Positions 23,297-31,969 of a stretch of 53,700 bases of DNA are shown here, piece by piece. The translations under genes were made by a program, and so were the position numbers. Origin of the DNA: a virus; IMG/VR virus record IMGVR_UViG_3300013136_000004, positions 1 to 53,700 of that record, one strand, 5' to 3'. How positions within the stretch are numbered: position 1 is the stretch's first letter; each line of letters begins with the position of its first letter. The notes beneath the pieces are model-generated. The model was not told the DNA's origin. It saw only the letters and a list, made by a program, of their open reading frames with translations, and did not search any database.

Positions 23297-24665
23297 AATT
23301 CTCGAGACATTCGAGAATAAGTTTCAGTTGAGGGAATATCGAATTCTCTTCCGGACAAATGAATTTTCTTCTCTTTGCGTTTCCGGAGATACTTTGATGG
23401 ATATTTCTCGCAACGAAGAAAAATATCCTGATGGAATCCCTATAAAAGATTTGGTGGGGACTGAGGGTATTATTTTCGGATTTGATTTAGAGACAAGAGA
23501 ACCAGTTGCGAGAAAATATCACTCTGTAAGAAAAACAAGAGAAGATGCTTCTGTCGTGAAAATCAATCTTGAGCACTTGCACTGCAGCGGAAAAGAAGGA
23601 GACGACCATATAACTCGAATCCCGAAAGAGATTGTAGTGACTCCAGACCATCCGGTTCTAATATCGACGGGGTGGGGAAAGACTTCTTGGATATTGGCTT
23701 CGGAGCTGGAGCCGGGGATGAGGTTAGTAGCTGACCAGAAATCTTTCGATTGTATTCGAGGAAAGGCTCGTCACAGACTCATAATGGAATGCTTTCTCGG
23801 GAGATATCTCGAGGATGAGCTGATTCACCACAAAGACCATTGCCATTTTAATAATGAAATTGAAAATCTTGAAATAAAAAATCAGTCTTCTCATTTCAGT
23901 CATCACCAATCAATGAAATATGGATATTCTTCGTCTCTTCCTTCGGTAGAAGAGCTCATCGAAATGTACAATTCCGGAGAAAATTTTAATTCATTAGCTA
24001 AAAAATTCAAGTGCGATTTTTCAACAATTGAATCGAGAATTGGACATCTGGTTGACAAAAGAACTCAGAAAGAATCTCTTTTGGCCAAGCCTGAGAGCAT
24101 TATTCATAGAAAATTGATGAAAGAGTGCTCTCAATATTATCAGAGAGGATATACTATTCTTGAGCTCTCTGAGTTCTACGGAGTTGATGGAACGACAATC
24201 TCTCAATGGATTATTAAATCAGGAGGAAAAGTTCGAACTTCTCTCGAAACAAAAGATTTTCGAAAAAGAGTTTCCGAGCTACCTTCTCTTAATCATCGAG
24301 TTGTTTCCGTTGAGCCTCATGGAAGGCAAGATGTATACAATCTCGAGGTCGAGGACATAGAAAACTTTTTTGGAAATGGAGTAGTGCTTCATAATTGCCC
24401 AAAAACCGGCCAACCGGATTTCGCCTCCATCGAGATAGAATATATCCCGAGAAAGAAGTGCATCGAATCAAAATCTCTCAAACTCTATCTCTTTTCCTAT
24501 AGAGGCCACGGCTCATTCATGGAGACGATAACCAATAAAATCCTCGAAGACCTGGTTGATACTTGTGACCCTCTCTGGATGAAGGTTGTAGGAAGCTTCA
24601 ATGCTCGTGGGGGAATTACAACTGACGTCGTCGCAGAATATCACTCAAAGGAGTATCGGCCGTGA
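23217..24665 (+). CDS. queF: QueF, preQ0 reductase, interrupted by an intein
   Basis: Exteins: residues 1-53 and 394-482 together make a 142-residue unimodular QueF, the NADPH-dependent reductase of preQ0 to preQ1. The joined active site would read EFSSL-CPKTGQPDF, whose Cys is the thioimide-forming nucleophile; the ESKSLKLYLFSYR and HGSF segments (substrate and NADPH contacts) are in the C-extein. The intein starts at Cys54, so the enzyme is inactive until splicing. AAAGGAG lies seven bases before ATG 23217. Having QueF predicts a preQ1-type base in DNA rather than preQ0. Confidence 0.9.
   Translation: MKKDKTNHLKSLGAKKTIYKLGGPNTKILETFENKFQLREYRILFRTNEFSSLCVSGDTLMDISRNEEKYPDGIPIKDLVGTEGIIFGFDLETREPVARKYHSVRKTREDASVVKINLEHLHCSGKEGDDHITRIPKEIVVTPDHPVLISTGWGKTSWILASELEPGMRLVADQKSFDCIRGKARHRLIMECFLGRYLEDELIHHKDHCHFNNEIENLEIKNQSSHFSHHQSMKYGYSSSLPSVEELIEMYNSGENFNSLAKKFKCDFSTIESRIGHLVDKRTQKESLLAKPESIIHRKLMKECSQYYQRGYTILELSEFYGVDGTTISQWIIKSGGKVRTSLETKDFRKRVSELPSLNHRVVSVEPHGRQDVYNLEVEDIENFFGNGVVLHNCPKTGQPDFASIEIEYIPRKKCIESKSLKLYLFSYRGHGSFMETITNKILEDLVDTCDPLWMKVVGSFNARGGITTDVVAEYHSKEYRP
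23376..24395 (+). mobile_element. intein with HNH homing endonuclease domain in queF
   Basis: 340 residues beginning CVSGDTLMD (block A), with VVTPDHPVLIS (block B, TxxH) and ending YNLEVEDIENFFGNGVVLHN before the +1 Cys (blocks F and G). Between them, ELIHHKDHCHFNNEIENLEI and the following SHFSHHQSM match an HNH-type endonuclease core. A helix-turn-helix-like stretch (FNSLAKKFKCDFSTIESRI; ILELSEFYGVDGTTISQWI) may recognise DNA. All splicing residues are present, so autosplicing is expected and homing to intein-less queF alleles is plausible. Confidence 0.9.
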
Positions 24666-25630
24666 ACGAAGTTACGATGTATTTTGCGGGATGTTGGGAT
24701 GGGAAGGCATCTCCGGAAGAGTATGAGATAGGAGTGAGAAATAAGCTCTGCTCATTCGTCTATCCGAAACAATTCGAGAGCTGGATGGATGTCTCTGGGG
24801 ACACACCTGGAAAAGTATTAATTGATTCAGGCGCCTTCTCTGCCTGGAATAAAGGCGACCAGATTGACTTCGAAAAATATATTAGATATTGCCACGGAGC
24901 AATATCTGAAGGAGAGAAGAGAAACAAGATAGTGAGAGTTGTCAATCTCGATGTCATTCCTGGAAAGAAAGGCGAGACGATAAATCTCAACTCTTCTGTG
25001 AAGAAAGAGGACAAGGCAATAATTGAAAAAGCGGCAGAGGATGGATATAAAAACCTCTGCCGATTTCTCGAGGATGGAATTACTCCGATACATGTCTTTC
25101 ACCAAGGAGAGCATTTCAAATGGCTCGACAAGATGGTTGAGAAGACAGATTATATTGGAATCTCTCCTGCAAACGACGTTCCTCCTGACCAGAAGAAGCT
25201 CTGGATGGATAGAGCATTTTCATATCTTGCGAAAAATAATATCAAGGTGAAGACTCATGGGTTTGCTGTTTTCGGTTCATCTATGATTCTTGAATTTCCT
25301 TGGACAAGCTGCGATGCCGCTACATGGAGAATTGCTGCCGGATTCGGATGTGCGTATTTCCCTGTCGGAGGATACAAGAATCCAGATTTCTCAAAGCCTC
25401 CTGTCGTTGTGAAGATTTCAGATAAACAGACAACAAAAGAGCAGTTTCAATTTTATGGAATCTTCGAAGAAGAGCTCCAGGAGACAGGGTATACTTTCGA
25501 AAAGCTCTCAACAACATGGGAGGAGAGATGTAGGGCAAATATGAAATTCTTCTTGCATCTCGAAAAATGGATAAATGAGAAGAAGAAGACTCTGACATTT
25601 AAACCGAAGAGTAGTATTTTTAGTATGTGA
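24662..25630 (+). CDS. dpdA: DpdA-like DNA 7-deazaguanine transglycosylase (TGT-related)
   Basis: The 322-residue protein has the phage DpdA pattern: VLIDSGAFSAWNKG, VVNLDVIPG, ITPIHVFHQGE, YIGISPAND and KTHGFAVFGS, the same strands and acidic residues as tRNA-guanine transglycosylases (a TIM barrel). In other phages DpdA exchanges guanine in DNA for preQ0 or preQ1. The GTG start overlaps the queF stop and has AAGGAG eight bases upstream. It closes the cassette, as expected for the inserting enzyme. Confidence 0.82.
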   Translation: MNEVTMYFAGCWDGKASPEEYEIGVRNKLCSFVYPKQFESWMDVSGDTPGKVLIDSGAFSAWNKGDQIDFEKYIRYCHGAISEGEKRNKIVRVVNLDVIPGKKGETINLNSSVKKEDKAIIEKAAEDGYKNLCRFLEDGITPIHVFHQGEHFKWLDKMVEKTDYIGISPANDVPPDQKKLWMDRAFSYLAKNNIKVKTHGFAVFGSSMILEFPWTSCDAATWRIAAGFGCAYFPVGGYKNPDFSKPPVVVKISDKQTTKEQFQFYGIFEEELQETGYTFEKLSTTWEERCRANMKFFLHLEKWINEKKKTLTFKPKSSIFSM

Positions 25631-25640
25631 AAGGAGAATC

Positions 25641-26657
25641 ATGGAATTTGATGTTAAAGAGCTTGTGAGAACTCTTAAAATGGTGATGCCTGGATTAGGA
25701 GGAAAATCTGTTATTGAGCAGGCAAATCACTTCGTTTTTACGCCGAAAAGAATTGTGACATTCAACGACCAGATATGTGTCTCCCACCCATTTCCGTGCG
25801 GAGACATAACTCCCTTCTCTGCTCCATCGGACGAGCTCTTCTCGATTCTTTCCGGAATAAAAGAAGAGGAGATAGAAGTCACTATTTCAGAAGGAAAGAT
25901 GAAAATAGAGACTGAATCGACAACAGCTGAAATTTCGATAAAGGAGGAAGGACATATCTTCTCAAACATCAAATTCTTAGACGATATTGAGATTACAGTT
26001 CGAGAGGAGATTCCAGAAGGATTCATCGAAGGAGTAAAGCTCTGCCTCTTTTCTGTCTCGAGGGATATTACCAGGGGATTTCTGAGCTGTGTAAGCATAA
26101 ATGAGGATTCGGTTCTTTCATCTGACGACTGTAGAATAAGTTGGTACAAGATGAAAGGAAAGATGAGGTCTGTTCTTATTCCTCTCGTCTCTGCATCGAA
26201 GCTTATCCAGTATGAAGTGAAGCAATTCATTATCGATTCTTCTTGGATTCACTTTTTTACAGAAGATAATGTTGTTTTCAGCTCAAGAATTCTTTCGGAT
26301 GAATTTCCTGAGTGTGCGGAGGCTTTCGAAGTCGAAGGAGTCAATCTCTCATTGCCGAAAGAGATGAAGGATGCCATAACATCGACATCTATATTCTCTG
26401 AAGGAATGACGGAGCTCGACAGGGTTATTTCGATAGATGTTAAAAAAGGAAAGATTTCTTGCAAGTCTGAGAATCAGACAGGAAAGCTCATAAAGAAAAT
26501 GAAAATAGATTACGATGGACCTGAGTTTTCATTCTATGCAAATCCCTTCTTCATGTCTCAGGTTCTCGAGCATTTAACTAAAATCACAGTCGGAAAATCA
26601 AAAGCTCTCTTTTCTTCTGGCTCATTTCTTCATGTCATGGCGCTTCCAGTAGAGTAG
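25641..26657 (+). CDS. DNA polymerase sliding clamp (DnaN-like)
   Basis: 338 residues of regularly spaced strands and helices compatible with three clamp domains, ending FSSGSFLHVMALPVE, like the C-terminus of bacterial beta clamps. Sequence identity with DnaN is low by eye. The gene lies directly before the polymerase (one base between genes) and the clamp loader follows, which supports the call. It would tether the polymerase through clamp-binding motifs. Confidence 0.65.
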   Translation: MEFDVKELVRTLKMVMPGLGGKSVIEQANHFVFTPKRIVTFNDQICVSHPFPCGDITPFSAPSDELFSILSGIKEEEIEVTISEGKMKIETESTTAEISIKEEGHIFSNIKFLDDIEITVREEIPEGFIEGVKLCLFSVSRDITRGFLSCVSINEDSVLSSDDCRISWYKMKGKMRSVLIPLVSASKLIQYEVKQFIIDSSWIHFFTEDNVVFSSRILSDEFPECAEAFEVEGVNLSLPKEMKDAITSTSIFSEGMTELDRVISIDVKKGKISCKSENQTGKLIKKMKIDYDGPEFSFYANPFFMSQVLEHLTKITVGKSKALFSSGSFLHVMALPVE

Positions 26658-29600
26658 ATGAATAACGAAAATTACGTCCATCTTCACGTTCATAATGAAT
26701 ACTCATATCTTGACGGTCTCGGCTCGGCCAAGCAATGGGCAAAGAAGGCAAAAGGGATGGGATTCAAATCTCTTGCCTTAACGAATCACGGAAATGTAGC
26801 AGGAGTGATAAAGTGGCAAGAGGCTTGTCTTGAGGAAGGGATTTCTCCGATAATTGGATGTGAGATGTATATAGTTGAGAATATCAAGAAGAAAGAAAAA
26901 AATGAGGAGAGAAAGCACATAACGATTCTTGTCAAGAACGAATCAGGCTGGAAAAATCTCCTCACTATGCTCACGATAGCAAACACTGAAGGATTCTACT
27001 ATAAGCCGAGAATAGACCCTCAAATTCTTTGTGAGGATTTAGAGGGAATTGTTATTATGACTGCGTGCCATAACGGATTTATCTCTACAGAATGGGGTGC
27101 CTCTCTTCTCGGAAAGCTCGGAAGACTTTTACCGAAAGATTGTCTTGCGTTTGAGGTGATGCCTTTAAAGGCAAGATTTCAGGAGAGATATAATTCTCTT
27201 GTTTTATCAATGAGAGAATCGTTGAGGGATGTAAGAGATATTCCTGTTGTTCTCACAAATGATTGCCACTATGTCAATTCAGATGATGCGACTGCTCAGG
27301 AAACAATGCTCTCTATTCAATCGAATGCGAAATGGACAGACAAAGATAGATGGAAATTCGATACGGATGAATTGTTTCTAAAGAGTGCAAATCAGATGAA
27401 AATAGCTTGCTCGAGGACTCTCAATCTTCAGGGAGATGAATTTATAGAGAACTCTCTAAGGATAGCAGAGCAGTGCAATTCATTTAGAATAAAAAGTCTT
27501 TCTGTTAATCTTCCTGACCCGAAATCGAAAAATGGAGCTCTCACAGAAGAAGACTTTTTGAGAATAGTCGATGAAGGATATCTCGAAAAAATATGGCAGA
27601 AGGTTCCAGATGAAAAGCCTTACATGAAGAGACTCCGAGAGGAAATCGACCTTCTCAAGAAAAAAGGATTCATAAAATATTTTCTAATTGTTTGGGAAAT
27701 TGTAAATTGGTGTAAAGAAAATAATATCATGATTGGTCCAGGAAGAGGGTCTGTTGGAGGAAGCATTGTTGCATATCTGATGGGGATAACGATGGTAGAC
27801 CCTCTCAGATACAATCTTCTTTTCTGGAGATTTACAAGTCCTGACAGGAATGACTTGCCAGATATCGATATTGATTTTGAAGATTCAAAAAGGCACCTTG
27901 TATTTGAGCACATAAGAGAGCTATATGGAAAATATAATGTCGCATCCGTTAGTACTTTCATGTATCTGAAAGGAAGGTCTGTAATAAGAGATGTCGGACG
28001 AGTATTTGACTTGCCTTCAAAGGATGTAGATGAATTTGCAAAATCTCTTGAATATACAAAAGTTGACACGGACATCTTAAAATCATCATTTGATGAGACA
28101 TCTGAAGGAAGAGATTTTGCAAAAAAATATCCTCTCCAGTCTGATATAGCAATGAGGCTTGAAGGAAACATACGAGGAACGGGCACTCATGCTGCTGCTT
28201 GTGTTATTTCAGAGGATGATTTAAGAGAAGGAAAGAGAGGAAATCTTATCTACTGCAAAGGAGGAGAACTTGCTGTCTGCTGGGAAAAAGACGATGCAGA
28301 GAAAATGGGATTGATGAAGATGGATATTCTTGGACTCAATGCTCTCTCTGTATTTTCGGAAGCGAACAGGCTCATTGCACTGAATGGAAAGCCTGAGATA
28401 ATCTTCCACAAAATTCCTCTCGATGACAAGAAAATCCTCAAAAGGTTCGCTCAAGGCGATACTTCTGGTTGCTTTCAATTCAACTCTCATGGAATTACAA
28501 AGCTCTGTAAAGACATGAGAGTATCAAGCTTCGAGGACCTCGTTGCGATAAATGCTCTCTATCGACCTGGAACACTGAGGAGTGGAATGGTCGATAAATT
28601 TGTTATGAGAAGGAGAGGGAAAGAAAAGTGGGAGCCTATACATTCTATTGTTGAGAAAATAACAAAAGATACCCACGGAATCATCGTCTATCAAGAGCAG
28701 CTCATGCTTGCGCTCTACGAGCTCGCAGGGCTTTCATGGACGACAATAGAGAAGATAAGAAAGGTTGTCGGAAAATCGAAAGGATTGGAGGCATTCAATA
28801 GATTCAAAGAAGAATTTGTCAAAGGATGCGAAGAAAAAGGGACTTTGTCGAGGAAACAGGCAGAAGATTTTTTCGACGAAATGAATAATTTCGGCGCGTA
28901 TGGATTTAATCGTAGCCACGCCGTTGAATACACGATGATTGGGTACTGGTGCATGTATTTTAAGCACTACTTTCCAAATGAATTCTATTCTGCTTCTCTC
29001 TCATACGGAAGCGAAGGGAAGAAGGAAGAGATAGTGGAGGAAGTATATGCATCGGGATTGAAAATAAAACTTCCGAAAGTAGGAATCAGCCATTCAAAGC
29101 TCTGGATTGTGAAAGGGGATGAAATTTACTGTCCATTTATCGAAGTTAAAGGGCTTGGTGAAAAACAGAGTGAAAGAATCTTTCGAGGAGATATAGGAGA
29201 AAAAATAAGAACTGTAGAGAGGAAGAAAAAAGAGGAACCGCAAGGTCCGAAGATAAAAGGATTTTTCTCTCAGAAAAAAGAAGAGCCTGTGAAGAAAAAA
29301 GAAGTAAAGGTGATGGAGGGTGGAAACTCTCTCAACTCTCTTCTTCAGAAAATGCATTCCTTTGAGCCAGATTATGAACCTTCGTTTGATGAATTGATGG
29401 AATTGAGCGGATTATTTTCTTTCTCTCTCTTGAAAGAAGACCTGAGAAAGAAAGAATTGAAGCTTAGAAAGATAAGCTATCGAGACGAATCTGTAAGCAA
29501 GTGTAATGATTGTCCTTTAAGAGAATTCGCAAGAGCACCTGTTCTTCCATCTCTCGGAAGATATAATATTGCAATCATCGGAGAATCTCCAGGAAGGGAT

Positions 29601-30053
29601 GAAGACAGAGAAGGAATTGGATTCATTGGAGACTCCGGTGGGCTTCTATGGGAAGAATGCTACAAGCATGGAATAAAAAGAGAATATTGTCATGTGACAA
29701 ATGTCTATAAATGCTTTCCAGGTTCCTCGAAAGAAAAATATGATTTAACGAAGACGAAAATGTGCTGGAAGCATTTAGATAAAGAGCTTAAAGAGCTGAA
29801 TCCTGGAGTCGCTCTCGGGATAGGAAATTCATGCGTTCATTTCTTCGAAAATAAGACATCCGGAATATACGATTTGAGCGGAACTGCAAAGTGGAGCTTT
29901 AAGTATGGCTGCTGGATTTGCTATTGTATTCATCCTGCCTCTCTTTTATATGGGCAGGAAAAAGATAAGAAAGAGAAATGGAGAGAAGGGATAAAAACAT
30001 TTGCACAGAAAGTTTCAGTTCTTATGATGAGAAAGGAGGAGGGGCTGATATGA
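26658..30053 (+). CDS. DNA polymerase III alpha fused to a family 4-like uracil-DNA glycosylase
   Basis: PHP domain at the N-terminus (VHLHVHNEYSYLDGLGS, residues 7-23). The polymerase core follows: GPGRGSVGGSIVAYLMGIT, the catalytic PDIDIDFEDSKR near 401, DTSGCFQF and the helix-hairpin-helix-like VKGLGEKQSERI near 833-844. A charged linker (840-940) leads into a C-terminal domain with CNDCPL (Cys949, Cys952), IGESPGRDEDREGIGFIGDSGGLLW, TNVYKCFP and CIHPASLL, the motifs of Fe-S family 4/5 uracil-DNA glycosylases. The OB and tau-binding domains of DnaE are absent. One uninterrupted frame. Confidence 0.88.
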   Translation: MNNENYVHLHVHNEYSYLDGLGSAKQWAKKAKGMGFKSLALTNHGNVAGVIKWQEACLEEGISPIIGCEMYIVENIKKKEKNEERKHITILVKNESGWKNLLTMLTIANTEGFYYKPRIDPQILCEDLEGIVIMTACHNGFISTEWGASLLGKLGRLLPKDCLAFEVMPLKARFQERYNSLVLSMRESLRDVRDIPVVLTNDCHYVNSDDATAQETMLSIQSNAKWTDKDRWKFDTDELFLKSANQMKIACSRTLNLQGDEFIENSLRIAEQCNSFRIKSLSVNLPDPKSKNGALTEEDFLRIVDEGYLEKIWQKVPDEKPYMKRLREEIDLLKKKGFIKYFLIVWEIVNWCKENNIMIGPGRGSVGGSIVAYLMGITMVDPLRYNLLFWRFTSPDRNDLPDIDIDFEDSKRHLVFEHIRELYGKYNVASVSTFMYLKGRSVIRDVGRVFDLPSKDVDEFAKSLEYTKVDTDILKSSFDETSEGRDFAKKYPLQSDIAMRLEGNIRGTGTHAAACVISEDDLREGKRGNLIYCKGGELAVCWEKDDAEKMGLMKMDILGLNALSVFSEANRLIALNGKPEIIFHKIPLDDKKILKRFAQGDTSGCFQFNSHGITKLCKDMRVSSFEDLVAINALYRPGTLRSGMVDKFVMRRRGKEKWEPIHSIVEKITKDTHGIIVYQEQLMLALYELAGLSWTTIEKIRKVVGKSKGLEAFNRFKEEFVKGCEEKGTLSRKQAEDFFDEMNNFGAYGFNRSHAVEYTMIGYWCMYFKHYFPNEFYSASLSYGSEGKKEEIVEEVYASGLKIKLPKVGISHSKLWIVKGDEIYCPFIEVKGLGEKQSERIFRGDIGEKIRTVERKKKEEPQGPKIKGFFSQKKEEPVKKKEVKVMEGGNSLNSLLQKMHSFEPDYEPSFDELMELSGLFSFSLLKEDLRKKELKLRKISYRDESVSKCNDCPLREFARAPVLPSLGRYNIAIIGESPGRDEDREGIGFIGDSGGLLWEECYKHGIKREYCHVTNVYKCFPGSSKEKYDLTKTKMCWKHLDKELKELNPGVALGIGNSCVHFFENKTSGIYDLSGTAKWSFKYGCWICYCIHPASLLYGQEKDKKEKWREGIKTFAQKVSVLMMRKEEGLI

Positions 30054-30196
30054 GAAGTACAATCCTATTTATATCGGGGATTATTCTTGTCCTCAAAGGA
30101 TTTGAGCCTCAGGGATGGGCAATCGTGATTTTCGGAATTTTCGGGATGATTACTGGCTATTTCTACTCTATAATGAAAAAGAAAGGACCACAATGA
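30050..30196 (+). CDS. small two-helix membrane protein (48 aa)
   Basis: Starts in an ATGA overlap with the polymerase gene (GGAGGGG upstream) and overlaps the clamp loader start the same way. Two hydrophobic segments (about 3-17 and 21-40) with Gly-rich turns. A membrane protein inside a replisome operon is unexpected; function unknown. Confidence 0.55.
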   Translation: MRSTILFISGIILVLKGFEPQGWAIVIFGIFGMITGYFYSIMKKKGPQ

Positions 30197-31122
30197 AAAT
30201 GCATCCTCTTCATATAAGATATAGGCCGAAATCTTTCGATGAAGTTATCGGAAATGAAGGAGTAGTTGAATCTCTCATTGGTCTTTTTTCGAGAAAGGAC
30301 GGGGTTCCTCATTCCTTCCTTTTTACAGGTCCTTCAGGGTGCGGAAAGACAACTCTTGCGAGGGTAATTGGAGGAGAGATAGATTGTGACCCAGCGGAAT
30401 TCTTCGAGATAAATTCAAGTGAGGCAAGAGGAATCGACACAATAAGAGATATTATAAATAAGTGCTCTTTCTCTCCAATGTATGGAAAATCGAAAATATA
30501 TCTTTTAGACGAGTGTCACAAGCTAACAAGTGATGCTCAAAACGCATTGCTGAAAATCCTCGAAGATACTCCTTCTCATGTATTCTTTATTCTTTGCACA
30601 ACTGACCCGGATAAGGTGATAAAGACGATAAAGAATCGTTGTCATTGCTTCTCAGTTTCAACTCTTCAGAGAGCGAAAATTCTCAGGCTCTTGAAAGGAG
30701 TTCTTCAAAAGGAAAATGCAGAAGTTGACATCTCAGTTCTCCAGAAGATATGTGAGTGTTGTGAAGGAAGCCCAAGGCAAGCTCTTGTCATGCTTGACCA
30801 GGTAATGGATATTGGAGACAAGGAAATTGCACTTCAGACGATAATTGATTTAACGATAAATGATGTTGTTATAACAGATGTCTGCAAGGCGGTATTGGAA
30901 GGTAAGAGCTGGGAGTATATAGCGAATCTCTTAAAAGGGATAGATGATGACCCGGAGAAAGTAAGATATGCCGTCTTGACATATATGAGTAAGGTCCTTC
31001 TAAATGGAGGGGCTGGGAATATGAAAGCTCTGAAGACAATCTCTATCTTTCGTGATACCTGGATGTATTCCGGAAAAGCTGCGATGATAGAGTCTTTCTT
31101 CTATGCTTGTCAAAAAGAATAA
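30193..31122 (+). CDS. clamp loader subunit (DnaX / RFC-like AAA+ ATPase)
   Basis: Opens with HIRYRPKSFDEVIGNEGVV, typical of gamma/tau subunits. Walker A is FTGPSGCGKTT, Walker B is IYLLDECHKLT, with the sensor and arginine-finger region ILEDTPSHVFFILCTTDPDKV and the SRC-like KNRCHCFS. The length of 309 aa covers the AAA+ and collar domains without a tau extension. It loads the clamp encoded upstream. The ATG overlaps the preceding stop. Confidence 0.88.
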   Translation: MKMHPLHIRYRPKSFDEVIGNEGVVESLIGLFSRKDGVPHSFLFTGPSGCGKTTLARVIGGEIDCDPAEFFEINSSEARGIDTIRDIINKCSFSPMYGKSKIYLLDECHKLTSDAQNALLKILEDTPSHVFFILCTTDPDKVIKTIKNRCHCFSVSTLQRAKILRLLKGVLQKENAEVDISVLQKICECCEGSPRQALVMLDQVMDIGDKEIALQTIIDLTINDVVITDVCKAVLEGKSWEYIANLLKGIDDDPEKVRYAVLTYMSKVLLNGGAGNMKALKTISIFRDTWMYSGKAAMIESFFYACQKE

Positions 31123-31145
31123 CCAATAAAAAAGGAGGAAAGGAA

Positions 31146-31388
31146 ATGTCAATTATTGCGAAATACAAGACAGAGGCAGGAGAATTACAAGTTCTCGAGA
31201 CCAAGACGAGATATGGAACTCGTTACTACTGGAGAACGACATCAAGAAATGGAGAGGAGATAGGGAGAAATAGTGAAAATTACGAGAGGCTTCAAGGATG
31301 TCTCAGGAGCCTCAGAGCCGAGATAAAGATAATAGGGAATCTTCCCTCGATTGAGGAAATCGCTTGTGACATGGGAATAAAATTATAA
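31146..31388 (+). CDS. small hypothetical protein, DUF1508-like
   Basis: AAGGAGG and AAAGG lie just before ATG 31146. The 80-residue product has strands and a helix in the order YKTEAGELQVLETKTRYG, YYWRTTSRNGEEIGRNSENY, LQGCLRSLRAEIK, which recalls the YegP/DUF1508 fold. No function is assigned. It is the last gene before the 31393 promoter. Confidence 0.5.
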   Translation: MSIIAKYKTEAGELQVLETKTRYGTRYYWRTTSRNGEEIGRNSENYERLQGCLRSLRAEIKIIGNLPSIEEIACDMGIKL

Positions 31389-31392
31389 ATAA

Positions 31393-31421
31393 TTCTCAAT
31401 TTCAGAAAAAGAATATATAAT
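31393..31421 (+). promoter_or_regulatory. TTCTCA-17-TATAAT promoter before the recombination genes
   Basis: TTCTCAATTTC begins at 31393 and TATAAT is at 31416-31421, the same offset as the other class members. The intervening bases keep the AGAAAAAGAATA-type extension. It lies 32 bases before the 31454 gene. Confidence 0.7.
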
Positions 31422-31453
31422 CATAATATCAAAATATAGACCAGGGAAATCTC

Positions 31454-31969
31454 ATGGAATACAACTATAAAAAAGAGCTGGAGATAGACATCTATAATCT
31501 CGACAAGGAGCTTGAGAGGCAGTCAGTTCTTTTCATGAAATATGCAGAGGCAGAAGTTGATGCTTCAGATGAAAGAGATAGAAAGAAAAGAGCGCTTGAT
31601 GTTTTAAGAGCGGACCTCGACAAGGAAATTCGCTCCAAAGACCCGAAAAAATACGGAATAGAGAAGTTCACAGAAGCTGCAATTGCCGGGTTGATATTGA
31701 CAGATGAGAGATATAAAGCAGCCGAACTTGAATTTCTTGAAAAGAATAAGCGGACAAAGCTTCTTGGTTCTGCAAAGGAAGCATTTGAACAGAGAAAGCG
31801 AATGATAGAGAAGCTTGTCGACTTATATATCTCAGGGGTATATTCTGTCCCGAGACAGAGAAAAAGCGAGGATGCAAAAGAAGGAACTGCTTCACATAAA
31901 GAAAATCTCAAAACAGGTGCAACAGCAGACCGCTTAGAAGAAAGCAGAAGGAGGAAAGAAAATGCCTAA
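31454..31969 (+). CDS. conserved coiled-coil recombination-associated protein (UvsY-like position)
   Basis: 171 residues, helical throughout. The N-terminal half (IDIYNLDKELERQSVLFMKYAEAEVDA, RDRKKRALDVLRADLDKEIR) and central KYGIEKFTEAAIAGLI, then RKRMIEKLVDLYISGVYS, are a pattern that recurs in phage proteins encoded next to SSB and RecA genes. The spot and helical nature suggest a recombination mediator that loads RecA/UvsX on SSB-coated DNA, as UvsY does, but this is inference. The C-terminal 30 residues are a disordered charged tail. Confidence 0.5.
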   Translation: MEYNYKKELEIDIYNLDKELERQSVLFMKYAEAEVDASDERDRKKRALDVLRADLDKEIRSKDPKKYGIEKFTEAAIAGLILTDERYKAAELEFLEKNKRTKLLGSAKEAFEQRKRMIEKLVDLYISGVYSVPRQRKSEDAKEGTASHKENLKTGATADRLEESRRRKENA

